Counted from the first letter of the stretch, positions 1 to 8,018 are shown. The stretch is DNA of 59,142 nucleotides from Bacteroidales bacterium (GCA_017965765.1 JAGCPJ010000053.1:1-59142); one strand, 5' to 3'. The notes: generated by a model not told the origin, from the letters alone. A program made the numbers and translations.

Positions 1-2
1 AA

Positions 3-260
3 GTGGAGAAGGTGTATAATTATCCAAGGTATGAATATCCAGATGATACCGTTTTAGCTCACCCTGAAAGAATCCCTAAAAAAGGAGAATCTATTATGCC
101 AAGGGTAAATAGCTATGCTGGGAACAATGGAGTAGTCTTAACTTTACCTGGTGATAACAAGATAAATACCGGCCTGTCTTCAGAGGAAATCTTAGAACAA
201 TTAGACTTGGATTATCAAGATGTTTACGATTACTATGGTGGGGCTGAGGAATTATACTAA
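3..260 (+). CDS. Hypothetical protein, probably the C-terminal part of a gene cut by the window edge
   Basis: About 85 residues end in a TAA at 258-260. The frame is open to the left edge and the only possible start in view is a GTG at base 3, so this is more likely the tail of a longer gene than a complete one. The visible part is acidic near its end (a run of Asp, Tyr and Glu) with no signal peptide, membrane segment or motif I recognise. It is AT-rich like the next gene, which begins 31 bases downstream, so both could belong to one accessory unit. Function unknown. Confidence 0.5.
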   Translation: MEKVYNYPRYEYPDDTVLAHPERIPKKGESIMPRVNSYAGNNGVVLTLPGDNKINTGLSSEEILEQLDLDYQDVYDYYGGAEELY

Positions 261-291
261 TCTATATTATCTTCATTAAAATTAAACTGAC

Positions 292-798
292 ATGAAAAAG
301 AATGATTCAACTATTGTAGAAGGTTTTCCTCCACTAATGTGTCATGAGCCTCGAGTATTGATTTTGGGAACAATACCAGGGGAGAAGTCTATTAGTGCCA
401 ATGAGTATTATTGTGACAATAGAAATCGGATGTGGAAGATGTTGGCAGAATTAGCAACACAAAAATTGCCTACAAATTATTCCGAGAAAAAGGTGTTATT
501 AGAACGTTTACATGTCGTACTTTGGGATTATTATCAGCGTGTTGAGCGAACTAATGGCACAGATAAAGGTATCCTAGAAGGAATTCCAAACGATATTGTT
601 GGTTTTGTTAGAAAAAATCCGACTATAACAAAGATAGCCATAAATGGTTATGGAAAATACAAAGAGTTTGGAGAAAAACTGCAAAAACAGTTCGGACAAT
701 CCATCAAAGTGTTTCGTTTGCCAGAAACAAGCGGTCTCAACGCTTCTTGGACTTTAGAAAAACTGTGTAAGGAATGGAGCGTTGTGTTTGAACTATGA
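292..798 (+). CDS. DNA-deoxyinosine (hypoxanthine) glycosylase, uracil-DNA-glycosylase superfamily
   Basis: This 168-residue protein has the hallmarks of the short hypoxanthine/deoxyinosine glycosylases. There is an N-terminal LILGTIPG strand and loop at residues 23-30, a YYCDNRNRMW helix at 39-48 matching the family's YYxxPRNxFW, and a C-terminal LPETSGLNASW segment corresponding to LPSTSPANASW. Family members remove deaminated adenine or uracil from DNA in the cytoplasm to start base-excision repair. The Asn that replaces Pro in the YY-N-RN motif is a small departure. There is no partner gene; the upstream gene is only 31 bases away and could be cotranscribed. The gene is AT-rich relative to the housekeeping DNA that follows, which suggests acquisition. 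Substrate preference is inferred from the family only. Confidence 0.8.
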   Translation: MKKNDSTIVEGFPPLMCHEPRVLILGTIPGEKSISANEYYCDNRNRMWKMLAELATQKLPTNYSEKKVLLERLHVVLWDYYQRVERTNGTDKGILEGIPNDIVGFVRKNPTITKIAINGYGKYKEFGEKLQKQFGQSIKVFRLPETSGLNASWTLEKLCKEWSVVFEL

Positions 799-826
799 GA
801 TAGTGTTTCAACCAGTGTGTCCAGTT

Positions 827-875
827 CCAGCGGATTTGCAATCCGCTGGTTTCTGAATATAAGGATTTGCAATCC
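827..875. repeat. Two copies of a GGATTTGCAATCC palindrome
   Basis: A 10-base inverted repeat, CCAGCGGATT and AATCCGCTGG, surrounds the 3-base loop TGC at 827-849. A shorter copy with 5-base arms follows at 863-875. They lie in the tail-to-tail gap between the glycosylase and the GNAT gene, so they could act as a bidirectional transcription end. There is no T-run directly after either copy. The same core twice within 50 bases suggests a small dispersed palindromic repeat. Confidence 0.6.
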
Positions 876-992
876 GATAACACATTGTATTTCTTATTTA
901 TACATTCACTTCACCACTTCCACAATCTTCTCTCCCAACGCCAACTGAATCATAGCAAGCGTTTTGCAGGTGAAGTTGTGCTAAAACTTTTT

Positions 993-1562
993 CTATTCGT
1001 TTTTTGGGAATAACGCCCTAAACATCCGCAAAGTCTCCTTGTTGGGTTTCTTGAACTCGCAAGGTTCAAATTGGCATCTGGAATAAAAGGGTACAGCAGA
1101 GTATCCTTTTTCGATGTAGGCTTCCACAGTTAGAAACATACAACCAGCGGTTTTCTGCCGTTGGGCCATGTCAGCAATCGCATTCACAATGGCTTTGCCG
1201 ATACCCTTAGTGCGATATTTTTCCTCAACTGCCAAATAGGCAATCTCCAAAGCAGGATAATGATGTTTGCTCAAAAAGGTATCGACATAATTTTTCGACA
1301 AATCAGGTTTGTTGGCAGTATTAACACCATCTGCCATCTCTTCAAGTGAATCGGAATCCAATTCCAAGGAATCAAAACTGAGGGCAAACATGGCAACCAA
1401 CTCAGGACCAAGATGAACCGAGTAAGTGTTACAGTAATGATTTCGGATGCTGTCATTTAAACCTGAATGAATGAAATCATCCATGGCCTTAATGCCACAA
1501 CGGAAATTTGACAATGAAGAGGCATCTTCAATCTGACGAATGGTCAAATTGTTCACACCCAT
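993..1562 (-). CDS. GNAT-family N-acetyltransferase, TacT-like toxin candidate
   Basis: A 189-residue GNAT protein. The N-terminal FRCGIKAMDDFI stretch at about residues 20-31 matches the F-x-CG-x3-LDxFL opening of TacT/AtaT-type acetyltransferases. The acetyl-CoA motif lies at about residues 103-124 (LEIAYLAVEEKYRTKGIGKA, with the usual R/Q-x-x-G-x-G/A pattern), and a late VPFYSRCQFEP segment fits the family's AIPFYEKxGFEP. In TacT-like toxins this fold acetylates aminoacyl-tRNA. Its ATG lies inside the last codons of a 47-residue ORF (10-base overlap), which points to translational coupling. The known antitoxin fold (DUF1778, about 80-90 residues) is not present, so the enzyme could instead be an ordinary small-molecule acetyltransferase. 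Confidence 0.72.
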   Translation of the reverse strand: MGVNNLTIRQIEDASSLSNFRCGIKAMDDFIHSGLNDSIRNHYCNTYSVHLGPELVAMFALSFDSLELDSDSLEEMADGVNTANKPDLSKNYVDTFLSKHHYPALEIAYLAVEEKYRTKGIGKAIVNAIADMAQRQKTAGCMFLTVEAYIEKGYSAVPFYSRCQFEPCEFKKPNKETLRMFRALFPKNE

Positions 1563-1696
1563 TCTACATCGTATTTTTGAGTGTCTTTCTTGGTTTGGTC
1601 AGTCTTGTCGTGGTGCCACATGGAGAGAACTTCGCTCCAGATTCTTCTGGCGAATTCCCCTGTGATAATTTCTCTTTTTGAATCGATGCCTAACAT
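1553..1696 (-). CDS. Small 47-residue protein coupled to the GNAT gene (possible antitoxin)
   Basis: A short frame starts at ATG 1696 and ends in TGA at 1555-1553, overlapping the GNAT ATG at 1562-1560. The product begins MLGIDSKREIITGEFARRIW and ends QKYDVEWV. It is highly charged, with an amphipathic helix over about residues 9-30, and has no signal peptide or membrane segment. The overlap with the GNAT gene and the absence of any other upstream gene make it the likely first cistron. I do not recognise a family. It could be a non-standard antitoxin or merely a leader peptide that delivers ribosomes to the GNAT start. Confidence 0.5.
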   Translation of the reverse strand: MLGIDSKREIITGEFARRIWSEVLSMWHHDKTDQTKKDTQKYDVEWV

Positions 1697-1774
1697 ATCG
1701 TTATTTTTATAGTGCAAAAATAACGACAAAATTCATTCGTCGCAATCTTTTTGCATTATTTTTTGGAAAAATCG

Positions 1775-1782
1775 TATTTTTG
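1775..1782 (+). promoter_or_regulatory. Bacteroidetes-type -7 box of holB
   Basis: TATTTTTG matches the TAnnTTTG box recognised by the Bacteroidetes primary sigma factor and lies 18 bases before the ATG at 1801. It supports that ATG over an upstream in-frame start, which would lie before the promoter. Confidence 0.6.
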
Positions 1783-1800
1783 CTTTCAGAAATTTATCCC

Positions 1801-2934
1801 ATGCAATTCAAAGACGTCATCGGTCAAGAAGAGGTCAAGCGTAAGCTGATTCTCAGCGTGCAGGAGAACCGTGTGCCTCATGCCCAGCTGTTTTTGGGTC
1901 CGGAAGGCAACGGAAAACTGCCCTTGGCCCTGGCTTACGCGCAATACATCCTTTGTCCGCATCGGACAGCAACGGACAGTTGCGGGGTGTGCCCTTCCTG
2001 TCAGAAAATCAGCAAGCTGACTCATCCCGATTTGCATTTTGTGATGCCGACCACGACGACCAAAAGCGTGAAAAGCAATCCTGAATTGGATCTGTTCATG
2101 ACGGAATGGCGCGACTATGTGCTCCAAAAAGAGGGGTATGTCGATACCTCTTCGTGGTATGAGTTTTTGGAGGTGGAGAACAAGCAGGGCTATATCTCTG
2201 TGCGCGATGCGGCTTCCCTCTTGCGGAAGTTGAGCTTCAAAGCTTACGAAGGCGAATACAAGGTCGCCATCATCTGGATGGCGGAGAAACTGCGTGACGA
2301 TACGGCCAACAAATTGTTGAAACTGCTTGAAGAGCCGCCCGAGAAGACGATGTTTATCTTGATCGCCGAAGACCAAGAGGAACTGTTGGCCACCATCCGC
2401 TCCAGGACATCGCTGGTCAAGATTCCGAGGATTGAACAGACGGCATTGCAAACGGCTTTGGTTCAGCGACTGGGATGTGCGCCTCAGCAGGCCTCGGATG
2501 CGGCTGTGGTTGCGGAAGGCAACTGGATTAAGGCCTGCCATAATGTAAGGGATGCGGAGGACCAAAAGTTTTACTTCCGCACTTTCCAGCAATGGATGCG
2601 TTATTGTTTCAAGGTGGCTATCAACGAGTTAATAGATTTCTCAACCAACATTAAGACCCTGGGTCGTGAACGTCAGAAACAATTGCTGGAATATGGTCTG
2701 GGAATCATTCGCAATTCTCTGTTGTTCAATAACAACCTCGCCCAGCTGGTCATGCTTCCCGAGGAGGAGAAGAAGTTCAACGCAGGATTCTCACCTTTTG
2801 TGAAACCGGCCAATTTGTCTCAGATGGCCAATCTTCTTGAGGAAGCCTCACGACAAATCGAGCGCAACGGCTATGCACCCTTGATCTTCCTCGATGTCAG
2901 CTTCAAGATCACGAAACTATTAAGAATGAAGTAG
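1801..2934 (+). CDS. holB: DNA polymerase III delta' subunit
   Basis: The 377-residue protein is the clamp-loader delta' subunit, which works with delta and tau/gamma to place the beta clamp at primed sites. Residues 1-30 carry the typical FKDVIGQEEVKRKL opening and the HAQLFLGPEG lead into the P-loop. The P-loop reads GPEGNGKL at 33-40, so the Thr/Ser after Lys is replaced by Leu, as expected for a subunit that does not hydrolyse ATP. A zinc-binding set of Cys residues lies at 52, 61, 64 and 67. The sensor-like IRSRTSLVKI segment follows near residue 200. The start was chosen because the family N-terminus begins here and a -7 box lies just upstream. It converges on nadD with only a repeat between them. 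Confidence 0.92.
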   Translation: MQFKDVIGQEEVKRKLILSVQENRVPHAQLFLGPEGNGKLPLALAYAQYILCPHRTATDSCGVCPSCQKISKLTHPDLHFVMPTTTTKSVKSNPELDLFMTEWRDYVLQKEGYVDTSSWYEFLEVENKQGYISVRDAASLLRKLSFKAYEGEYKVAIIWMAEKLRDDTANKLLKLLEEPPEKTMFILIAEDQEELLATIRSRTSLVKIPRIEQTALQTALVQRLGCAPQQASDAAVVAEGNWIKACHNVRDAEDQKFYFRTFQQWMRYCFKVAINELIDFSTNIKTLGRERQKQLLEYGLGIIRNSLLFNNNLAQLVMLPEEEKKFNAGFSPFVKPANLSQMANLLEEASRQIERNGYAPLIFLDVSFKITKLLRMK

Positions 2935-2969
2935 ATGGATTGCTTCGGCCAAAGGCCTCGCAATGACGG
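2935..2969. repeat. Dispersed repeat with GATTGCTTCGGCC core, copy 1
   Basis: These 35 bases exactly fill the gap between the stop codons of holB and nadD. On the minus strand they read GTCATTGCGAGG, then CCTTTGGCC, then GAAGCAATCCA. The same outer blocks recur at 30889-30922. An internal GGCC-AAA-GGCC palindrome is present. The position between two convergent genes suggests a role as a transcription end or a neutral landing place for a mobile repeat. Confidence 0.75.
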
Positions 2970-3542
2970 TTACCACCCGGTTTTTTCAATCAGATATTGA
3001 TAAGCCTTCTCCGGCATGAAATGCCGTACGTCTTTCCCTTCTTTAAGACACTTTCTGATAAAGGTGGACGACACTTCAATCACTGGAGTTTCCAATACCT
3101 TCACGTGGGGATGGTGAATCAGTTCTCCTCCGTCATAGCCTTTTCGGGGAAACACCAGGAGTTCGTAGCCGTCAAGGATGGCTTGGTATTCTCTCCATCG
3201 GGGCAGTCCCTGCAAGCTATCCATGCCGCAGATAAAAACAAATTGATCGTCAGGATACTGTGTTGACAAAGCCCTCAAGGTGTTGATGGTGTAGGAGGGC
3301 TTTGATAGGTAGAATTCAATATCAGAGGCTTTCATCCTCGGATCATCGCCGAGGGCAAGCTTGACCATCTCCAAACGGTCGTCATCGTCCATCAGGTCGG
3401 TCTTTTCCTTTAGGGGATTCTGTGGAGACACCACGAACCACAACTCGTCCAGGTCGGAGAACTCCACCAGATAGTTGGCGAGCATCACATGGCCATGGTG
3501 GATCGGGTTGAACGAGCCGGAATAAAGTCCTATTCTTCGCAT
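2970..3542 (-). CDS. nadD: Nicotinate-nucleotide adenylyltransferase
   Basis: The 190-residue enzyme transfers AMP from ATP to nicotinate mononucleotide in NAD synthesis. The nucleotidyltransferase signature GLYSGSFNPIHHGHVMLA occupies residues 5-22, including the GxFxPxHxGH motif. The C-terminal EVSSTFIRKCLKEGKDVRHFMP matches the ISSTxIR motif that contacts the nucleotide, and length fits the family. Its ATG lies within the last codons of gmk (13-base overlap), so the two are cotranscribed and probably translationally coupled. Confidence 0.95.
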   Translation of the reverse strand: MRRIGLYSGSFNPIHHGHVMLANYLVEFSDLDELWFVVSPQNPLKEKTDLMDDDDRLEMVKLALGDDPRMKASDIEFYLSKPSYTINTLRALSTQYPDDQFVFICGMDSLQGLPRWREYQAILDGYELLVFPRKGYDGGELIHHPHVKVLETPVIEVSSTFIRKCLKEGKDVRHFMPEKAYQYLIEKTGW

Positions 3543-4120
3543 GGCGGGTCTTGTTCCAGGAAACGGGTTACTGCTTCAAGGATGTCGGTCTTGGCGGTCT
3601 CCAGGTCGTCGTTGATGATGGTGACGTCGAACTTGCCTTTGGCGAAATCCATCTCCCAGTCGGCCTTGGCGAGGCGCTTTTCGATTTCTTCCATCGAGTC
3701 GGTCTGGCGGTTCACCAGCCGCTCGCGCAACACCTCAATGGAAGGAGCTTGGATGAACACGGACAGCGCCTCTTGGCCGTAGAAGTTCTTGATGTTGGTG
3801 CCGCCCACCACATCCACGTCAAAGGCGACATGCTTTCCTTCTTCTTGCATCTTTTCGACTACGGCTTTCAGGGTTCCGTAGCAGCGACCGGGATATACTT
3901 CTTGCCATTCCAGGAATTCATCGTTCTCGACACGTTGTTTGAACTCCTCAAGGCTCATGAAGTAGTATTCCACTCCGTTTTGTTCTGTGCCTCTCGGTTC
4001 TCGGGTGGTGGCCGACACGGAGAAGGCCATGTTGGGGATTTCGCTCAGCAGGTGGTTGACCAAGGTGGTCTTGCCAGAACCTGAGGGGGCGGAGAAAATC
4101 AGCAATTTTCCTTTTTTCAT
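3530..4120 (-). CDS. gmk: Guanylate kinase
   Basis: The 196-residue enzyme phosphorylates GMP and dGMP. The P-loop SAPSGSGKTTLV is at about residues 7-18, followed by VSATTREPRGTEQNGVEYYF, the GMP-binding signature with its paired Arg and Tyr. I chose the ATG at 4120, giving MKKGKLLIF, over a TTG 12 bases upstream, because family proteins begin close to the first beta strand. The gene follows the M23 peptidase gene by 12 bases and overlaps nadD, forming a three-gene minus-strand operon of unrelated housekeeping functions. Confidence 0.95.
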   Translation of the reverse strand: MKKGKLLIFSAPSGSGKTTLVNHLLSEIPNMAFSVSATTREPRGTEQNGVEYYFMSLEEFKQRVENDEFLEWQEVYPGRCYGTLKAVVEKMQEEGKHVAFDVDVVGGTNIKNFYGQEALSVFIQAPSIEVLRERLVNRQTDSMEEIEKRLAKADWEMDFAKGKFDVTIINDDLETAKTDILEAVTRFLEQDPPCEE

Positions 4121-4132
4121 GGTGTGGGGCAA

Positions 4133-5224
4133 TTATTTTACGATGAGTTTCTGACCAATTTTCAGGGTCTTCTTCTCGCTGATATTGTTTAGTTTACAGA
4201 TCTTTTTGACGGTGGTGCCATGTTTTTTGGCAATGCTACTCAAGGTGTCGCCTTTTTTTACGGTATAGGTGACATTTTTCGGCGGGACCTGGGTGGCAGC
4301 TACTTCTGATTCCTTGTCGCTCTGTCCCTCATGGGAGTAGATGCTGAAATAGTGTTTTTTTAGGGTAAAGACTGTGTCACGCAGGGTCCCGTTTTCGAAG
4401 TCGATGATGCGCTCTGGGTCGAATGACTGACCCATATAGCGTGTTTCAAAGTGGAGGTGAGGACCCGTGGAGCGGCCGGTAGAGCCGCAGTAGCCGATAA
4501 TCTCTCCGGCTTTCACGATATCGTCGGTTTCTACGATGTATTGGCTCATGTGCCCATAATAGGTTTCCAGTCCGTTGGCATGGCGTAGCACCACGACGTT
4601 GCCGTAGCCACCAGTGTATTTGGTGGGCAATGCCACACGCACGATGCCATCAAAAGCGGCATAGATGGGCTCGCCGTGCGGGATGCCCAGATCGACCCCT
4701 TGGTGTTTGTGACCCTTCCTCACCTTGTAGGTCGATACCATCTTGCCGTAACCGGGAATGTGCCAACCATGTACCGAGTCGCAGAGTACGATGTCCAATT
4801 CCTCAGGCAAGTCCTTGACGTTGACATCGTAATAGGCATGAACTTGATCGGTCATCCAATGGTCGTTACTGATGAAATCGGGTAGGTCGGGCTTGGGAAT
4901 GTCGTAATAGATCCATGAGCCGTTGTCAAACAGGATGACTTTCTGGTATTTGTCATCTGTATTTAGGGTGTCGAAGGGCATGGGAATCCCTCCTTTGTTT
5001 GCTCCAACCACCTCATCTTCCGGGTCTTCTTCGATATCAAGATCCTCTTCGTCATCAATTTCGGTAACAATGTAGATGGTGTCGTGTACGATGATGGTAC
5101 GTCGATCTTTCAAATGTTGGAACCATCCCCGGATTCCTCTCAACGTATCGCTCTTAGGAGGTTCCTGGGCCAGGAGGGGCAGTGAAAACAACAAGATTAA
5201 TAGGGTTATAGTCGCTTTTTTCAT
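4133..5224 (-). CDS. M23 metallopeptidase with C-terminal LysM domain
   Basis: The 363-residue exported protein has a signal peptide at residues 1-19 (MKKATITLLILLFSLPLLAQ), an acidic linker, a peptidase M23 domain and one LysM at the end. Zinc ligands are visible in HQGVDLG and in the HLHFE motif, with the GHMS segment between them, so it should be catalytically competent. LysM (YTVKKGDTLSSIAKKHG) binds peptidoglycan. The likely role is cross-link cleavage or septal wall remodelling in the periplasm. An upstream in-frame start at 5257 is rejected because it precedes the signal peptide and spans the promoter box at 5245-5252. Confidence 0.9.
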   Translation of the reverse strand: MKKATITLLILLFSLPLLAQEPPKSDTLRGIRGWFQHLKDRRTIIVHDTIYIVTEIDDEEDLDIEEDPEDEVVGANKGGIPMPFDTLNTDDKYQKVILFDNGSWIYYDIPKPDLPDFISNDHWMTDQVHAYYDVNVKDLPEELDIVLCDSVHGWHIPGYGKMVSTYKVRKGHKHQGVDLGIPHGEPIYAAFDGIVRVALPTKYTGGYGNVVVLRHANGLETYYGHMSQYIVETDDIVKAGEIIGYCGSTGRSTGPHLHFETRYMGQSFDPERIIDFENGTLRDTVFTLKKHYFSIYSHEGQSDKESEVAATQVPPKNVTYTVKKGDTLSSIAKKHGTTVKKICKLNNISEKKTLKIGQKLIVK

Positions 5225-5244
5225 TTTTCGGAGGTATGAAGCGA

Positions 5245-5252
5245 CAAAGATA
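5245..5252 (-). promoter_or_regulatory. -7 box for the M23 peptidase-gmk-nadD operon
   Basis: On the minus strand this reads TATCTTTG, a full match to the Bacteroidetes -7 box, 20 bases before the ATG at 5224. The tail of the ClC gene lies immediately upstream. Confidence 0.7.
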
Positions 5253-5266
5253 AACAAAAATTACAA

Positions 5267-7111
5267 TTAATCTTCGGATATTTCGCTCAAGGTTTTGCGG
5301 TAGGTGGAGAAAATGTTGGCGCGCGAAAGGTAGCCTAGGTATTTCCCATGGTCAATCATCGGGATGTTGTATTTGCCGGAAACCTGGAATTTCTTCACGA
5401 CCTCTTCCATGGAGTCTTCGGGATGGATGACATATTCCGGGATGACCGTGAACTCTTCGATAGGCTGGTTGTACAAGGTTTGGTCGAACATCACACTGCG
5501 GATGTCGTCAAACAGTACATGTCCGCAAAAAGTGCCGTCTTTGTCAACTACCGGGAAGATGTTTCTTCTGGAGGTGGAGATGATGGGGATGAGGTCGCCC
5601 AACGTGGACCCCCTTTTCACAGTATTGAAGTTGTTCTCTATCAAGTTGTTTGTGCTCATCATGCTGAGGATGGTGACGTCCTTGTTGTGTGTTACCTCAA
5701 CACCTTGTTCGGCGACGGCGTTGGTATAGACGGAGTGCCTGAAGAAGATCCTGTTGACGAAATAGGAGAGGGCGGAGACGATCATCAAAGGCACGATGAG
5801 CGAATAGCCGTTGGTGATCTCAGCGATCAAAAAGATGCCCGTCAATGGCGCATGCAGCATGCCTGCGATGAGTCCGCTCATGCCCACCAAAGCAAACTTG
5901 GCGGGATCCAGGTCGCCAATGCCCAAAAGGTTCACAGTGAGGGCGAACAACAACCCAGAGAAGGCTCCGATAAACAAAGCAGGGGCGAAGGTGCCTCCTA
6001 CACCTCCGGCGCCGAACGTCAATGCCGTGGCGAAGGCTTTCAACAAAACGATGCCCGCCAGTAGTACCAGGATGCTCCATTTGTGCTCCATAAAGCTGGA
6101 GAAGAGTGGGTTGCCGTAGATGGGACTGTAGTCGCCCCGTAGCGCCGAGTTGATGGCCTCGTAACCTTCACCATATAGGGCGGGAAAAAGATAGATCAAG
6201 ATACCCAAGAGCGTCGCCCCGATGAAAAAACGCTTCCATGGGGAACCGATGCGCTTGAATCGTTTCTCCATGTTGAAGGTGACCTTCAGGAAATAGGCGG
6301 AGATTAATCCGATGAACAATCCTAATCCAATGTAATACAGTGCATTAGATGGAATAAAACCTTCATTGATCACCGCATTGTACTCTACGGCCTGACCCAG
6401 CAGAAAGTAGGAGGTGAGGATGGCGGAGAACGAGGAACAGATGATGGGAATCAGTGCCCCCAGCGAGAGGTCGATCATCAGCACTTCCAACGCAAAGAAG
6501 ATGCCTGTCATCGGTGCCTGGAAGATAGCGGCCAGCGCTGCAGCACCTCCCATGCCGATAAGCATGATCACCTGTTTGTATTCCAACTTCAACCAATGTC
6601 CGATGTTGGAACCTATGGAAGCGCCTGTGGACACGGAGGGACCTTCCAAACCTACAGAACCGCCGAAACCTACTGTCAACGCACTGGCAACAATGGTGGA
6701 CCACATGCTGTGCTTGCTTACCTCTCCCTTCTTCTTCTTGATGGCATACAAGATCCCAGGGATGCCATGACCAATCTCCTTTTTAAGGATAAACTTGCAG
6801 AAGCAGATCGTAAGGAAGATGCCGATGGCTGGAAAAATGAAATACAGCAGGTGAGAGTACTCGAACTTGATGCCTAGCAGGAAGTCGCGGATGGTATGTG
6901 CCAAAGTCTTGATGACCACAGCCGCAGAACCAGCCAGGAAACCCGTAGGGATACTGATCAACAATAGGAATTGTTGATCCGTCAGATGGGCCTTCCGCCA
7001 GTCTGTGAAACGCTGAATCCTGCTGCCGTTTACTTGTTTCGACACGTGCTGCTTGTTTTCGGCCGCTAAAATAGAAAAACTTTTTTTATCTTCGCACCAT
7101 ATTTTTTCCAT
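5267..7111 (-). CDS. ClC-family chloride channel/antiporter with two CBS domains
   Basis: The 614-residue inner-membrane protein has about ten or more hydrophobic helices followed by a CBS pair from about residue 475 to the end. Selectivity-filter elements are visible: GHGIPG, then GSVGLEGPS with the gating Glu kept (GREGP reads GLEGP), and GAGGVGGTFAPALF. The CBS pair probably binds nucleotide and tunes transport. Whether it is a channel or a proton-coupled exchanger cannot be settled by eye. The start is uncertain: the ATG at 7111 is one base from the xth ATG on the other strand, and the xth promoter box lies within the first codons. A GTG 22 codons in would still keep the whole membrane domain. 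Confidence 0.9.
   Translation of the reverse strand: MEKIWCEDKKSFSILAAENKQHVSKQVNGSRIQRFTDWRKAHLTDQQFLLLISIPTGFLAGSAAVVIKTLAHTIRDFLLGIKFEYSHLLYFIFPAIGIFLTICFCKFILKKEIGHGIPGILYAIKKKKGEVSKHSMWSTIVASALTVGFGGSVGLEGPSVSTGASIGSNIGHWLKLEYKQVIMLIGMGGAAALAAIFQAPMTGIFFALEVLMIDLSLGALIPIICSSFSAILTSYFLLGQAVEYNAVINEGFIPSNALYYIGLGLFIGLISAYFLKVTFNMEKRFKRIGSPWKRFFIGATLLGILIYLFPALYGEGYEAINSALRGDYSPIYGNPLFSSFMEHKWSILVLLAGIVLLKAFATALTFGAGGVGGTFAPALFIGAFSGLLFALTVNLLGIGDLDPAKFALVGMSGLIAGMLHAPLTGIFLIAEITNGYSLIVPLMIVSALSYFVNRIFFRHSVYTNAVAEQGVEVTHNKDVTILSMMSTNNLIENNFNTVKRGSTLGDLIPIISTSRRNIFPVVDKDGTFCGHVLFDDIRSVMFDQTLYNQPIEEFTVIPEYVIHPEDSMEEVVKKFQVSGKYNIPMIDHGKYLGYLSRANIFSTYRKTLSEISED
7087..7094 (+). promoter_or_regulatory. 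-7 box of xth
   Basis: TATCTTCG, one mismatch from the consensus, lies 19 bases before the xth ATG. It sits inside the first codons of the opposing ClC gene if that gene uses its ATG at 7111. Confidence 0.5.
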
Positions 7112-7112
7112 T

Positions 7113-7874
7113 ATGAAAATCGTCAGCTATAATGTCAACGGCATCCGCTCCGCTATTAGCAAGGGCTTGCTGCAATGGATCAATGAATACCAACCCGACG
7201 TACTGTGCTTTCAGGAATTGAAGGCTACTCCCGACCAAATCCCTTTGATGGACTTCGAGATGATGGGATACCATCATTATTGGTTTCCGGCACAAAAGAA
7301 AGGCTATAGCGGGGTTGGGCTGATTACGAAAGTCCAGCCGGATAACGTGGTCTATGGTATGGACAATCCCCTGTACGACAACGAAGGCCGATTCCTGAGA
7401 GCCGATTTCGGCGACTTGTCGGTGGTCAGCGTCTATCATCCTTCGGGCACCACAGGCGACGAGAGGCAGGCCTTCAAGATGGTCTGGCTCGACTTCTTCC
7501 GCAGCTATGTCAACCAACTTCGCAAAGAGCGCCCAAAACTTGTGCTTTCAGGGGATTACAATATCTGTCACGAGGATATCGATATCAATAACCCGAGAAA
7601 GCACGACACCTCCTCAGGCTTCCTTCCCGAAGAACGCCAGTGGATGACGGATTTCCTCAGTGATGGCTATATCGACAGTTTCAGGCAATTGGTGAAGGAA
7701 CCAAACCGCTACAGCTGGTGGAGCTTCCGCGCTGGCGCACGTCAGAAGAACCTTGGCTGGCGTATTGATTATCATATTGTTACAGAAAACATAAAGGAGA
7801 ATATCAACGCCGTCGATATTCTCCCTGAGGTGATGCACTCGGACCATTGTCCGATCGTGCTTGAATTGAAGTAG
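7113..7874 (+). CDS. xth: Exodeoxyribonuclease III
   Basis: The 253-residue protein is an AP endonuclease/3'-exonuclease of the EEP superfamily acting in base-excision repair. It begins MKIVSYNVNGIRSAISKG, has CFQELKA with the metal-binding Glu near residue 35, GDYNICHEDIDI with the catalytic Asp/Asn pair, and the terminal SDHCPI motif. The start was chosen at the first family residue; frames extending upstream cross the promoter. The stop codon TAG at 7872-7874 overlaps the 3' end of the opposing tRNA-Arg gene. Confidence 0.95.
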   Translation: MKIVSYNVNGIRSAISKGLLQWINEYQPDVLCFQELKATPDQIPLMDFEMMGYHHYWFPAQKKGYSGVGLITKVQPDNVVYGMDNPLYDNEGRFLRADFGDLSVVSVYHPSGTTGDERQAFKMVWLDFFRSYVNQLRKERPKLVLSGDYNICHEDIDINNPRKHDTSSGFLPEERQWMTDFLSDGYIDSFRQLVKEPNRYSWWSFRAGARQKNLGWRIDYHIVTENIKENINAVDILPEVMHSDHCPIVLELK

Positions 7875-7943
7875 CCCCACTAGGACTCGAACCTAGATTT
7901 AAAGTTTAGGAAACTTCCGTTCTATCCCTTGAACTATAGGGCC
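7872..7943 (-). tRNA. tRNA-Arg (anticodon CCU)
   Basis: The minus strand folds into a full cloverleaf of 72 bases. The acceptor stem pairs GGCCCTA with TGGGGCT (two G-U pairs), the D stem pairs GTTC with GAAC, the anticodon stem GAAGT with ACTTT encloses TTCCTAA, and the T arm is CTAGG-TTCGAGT-CCTAG. The anticodon is CCT, read CCU, decoding AGG. The discriminator base is A and CCA is not encoded. The last three bases overlap the xth stop codon on the other strand. Confidence 0.93.
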
Positions 7944-8010
7944 ATTCGTTTTTGCGCTGCAAAAATATGAAAAATCCGCTATCCTTTACCACAAATCAAA
8001 AAAATCATCG

Positions 8011-8018
8011 TATCTTTA
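8011..8018 (+). promoter_or_regulatory. Probable -7 box of porZ
   Basis: TATCTTTA, one base from TAnnTTTG, lies 21 bases before the ATG at 8039 and argues against an in-frame start at 7952. Confidence 0.45.
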
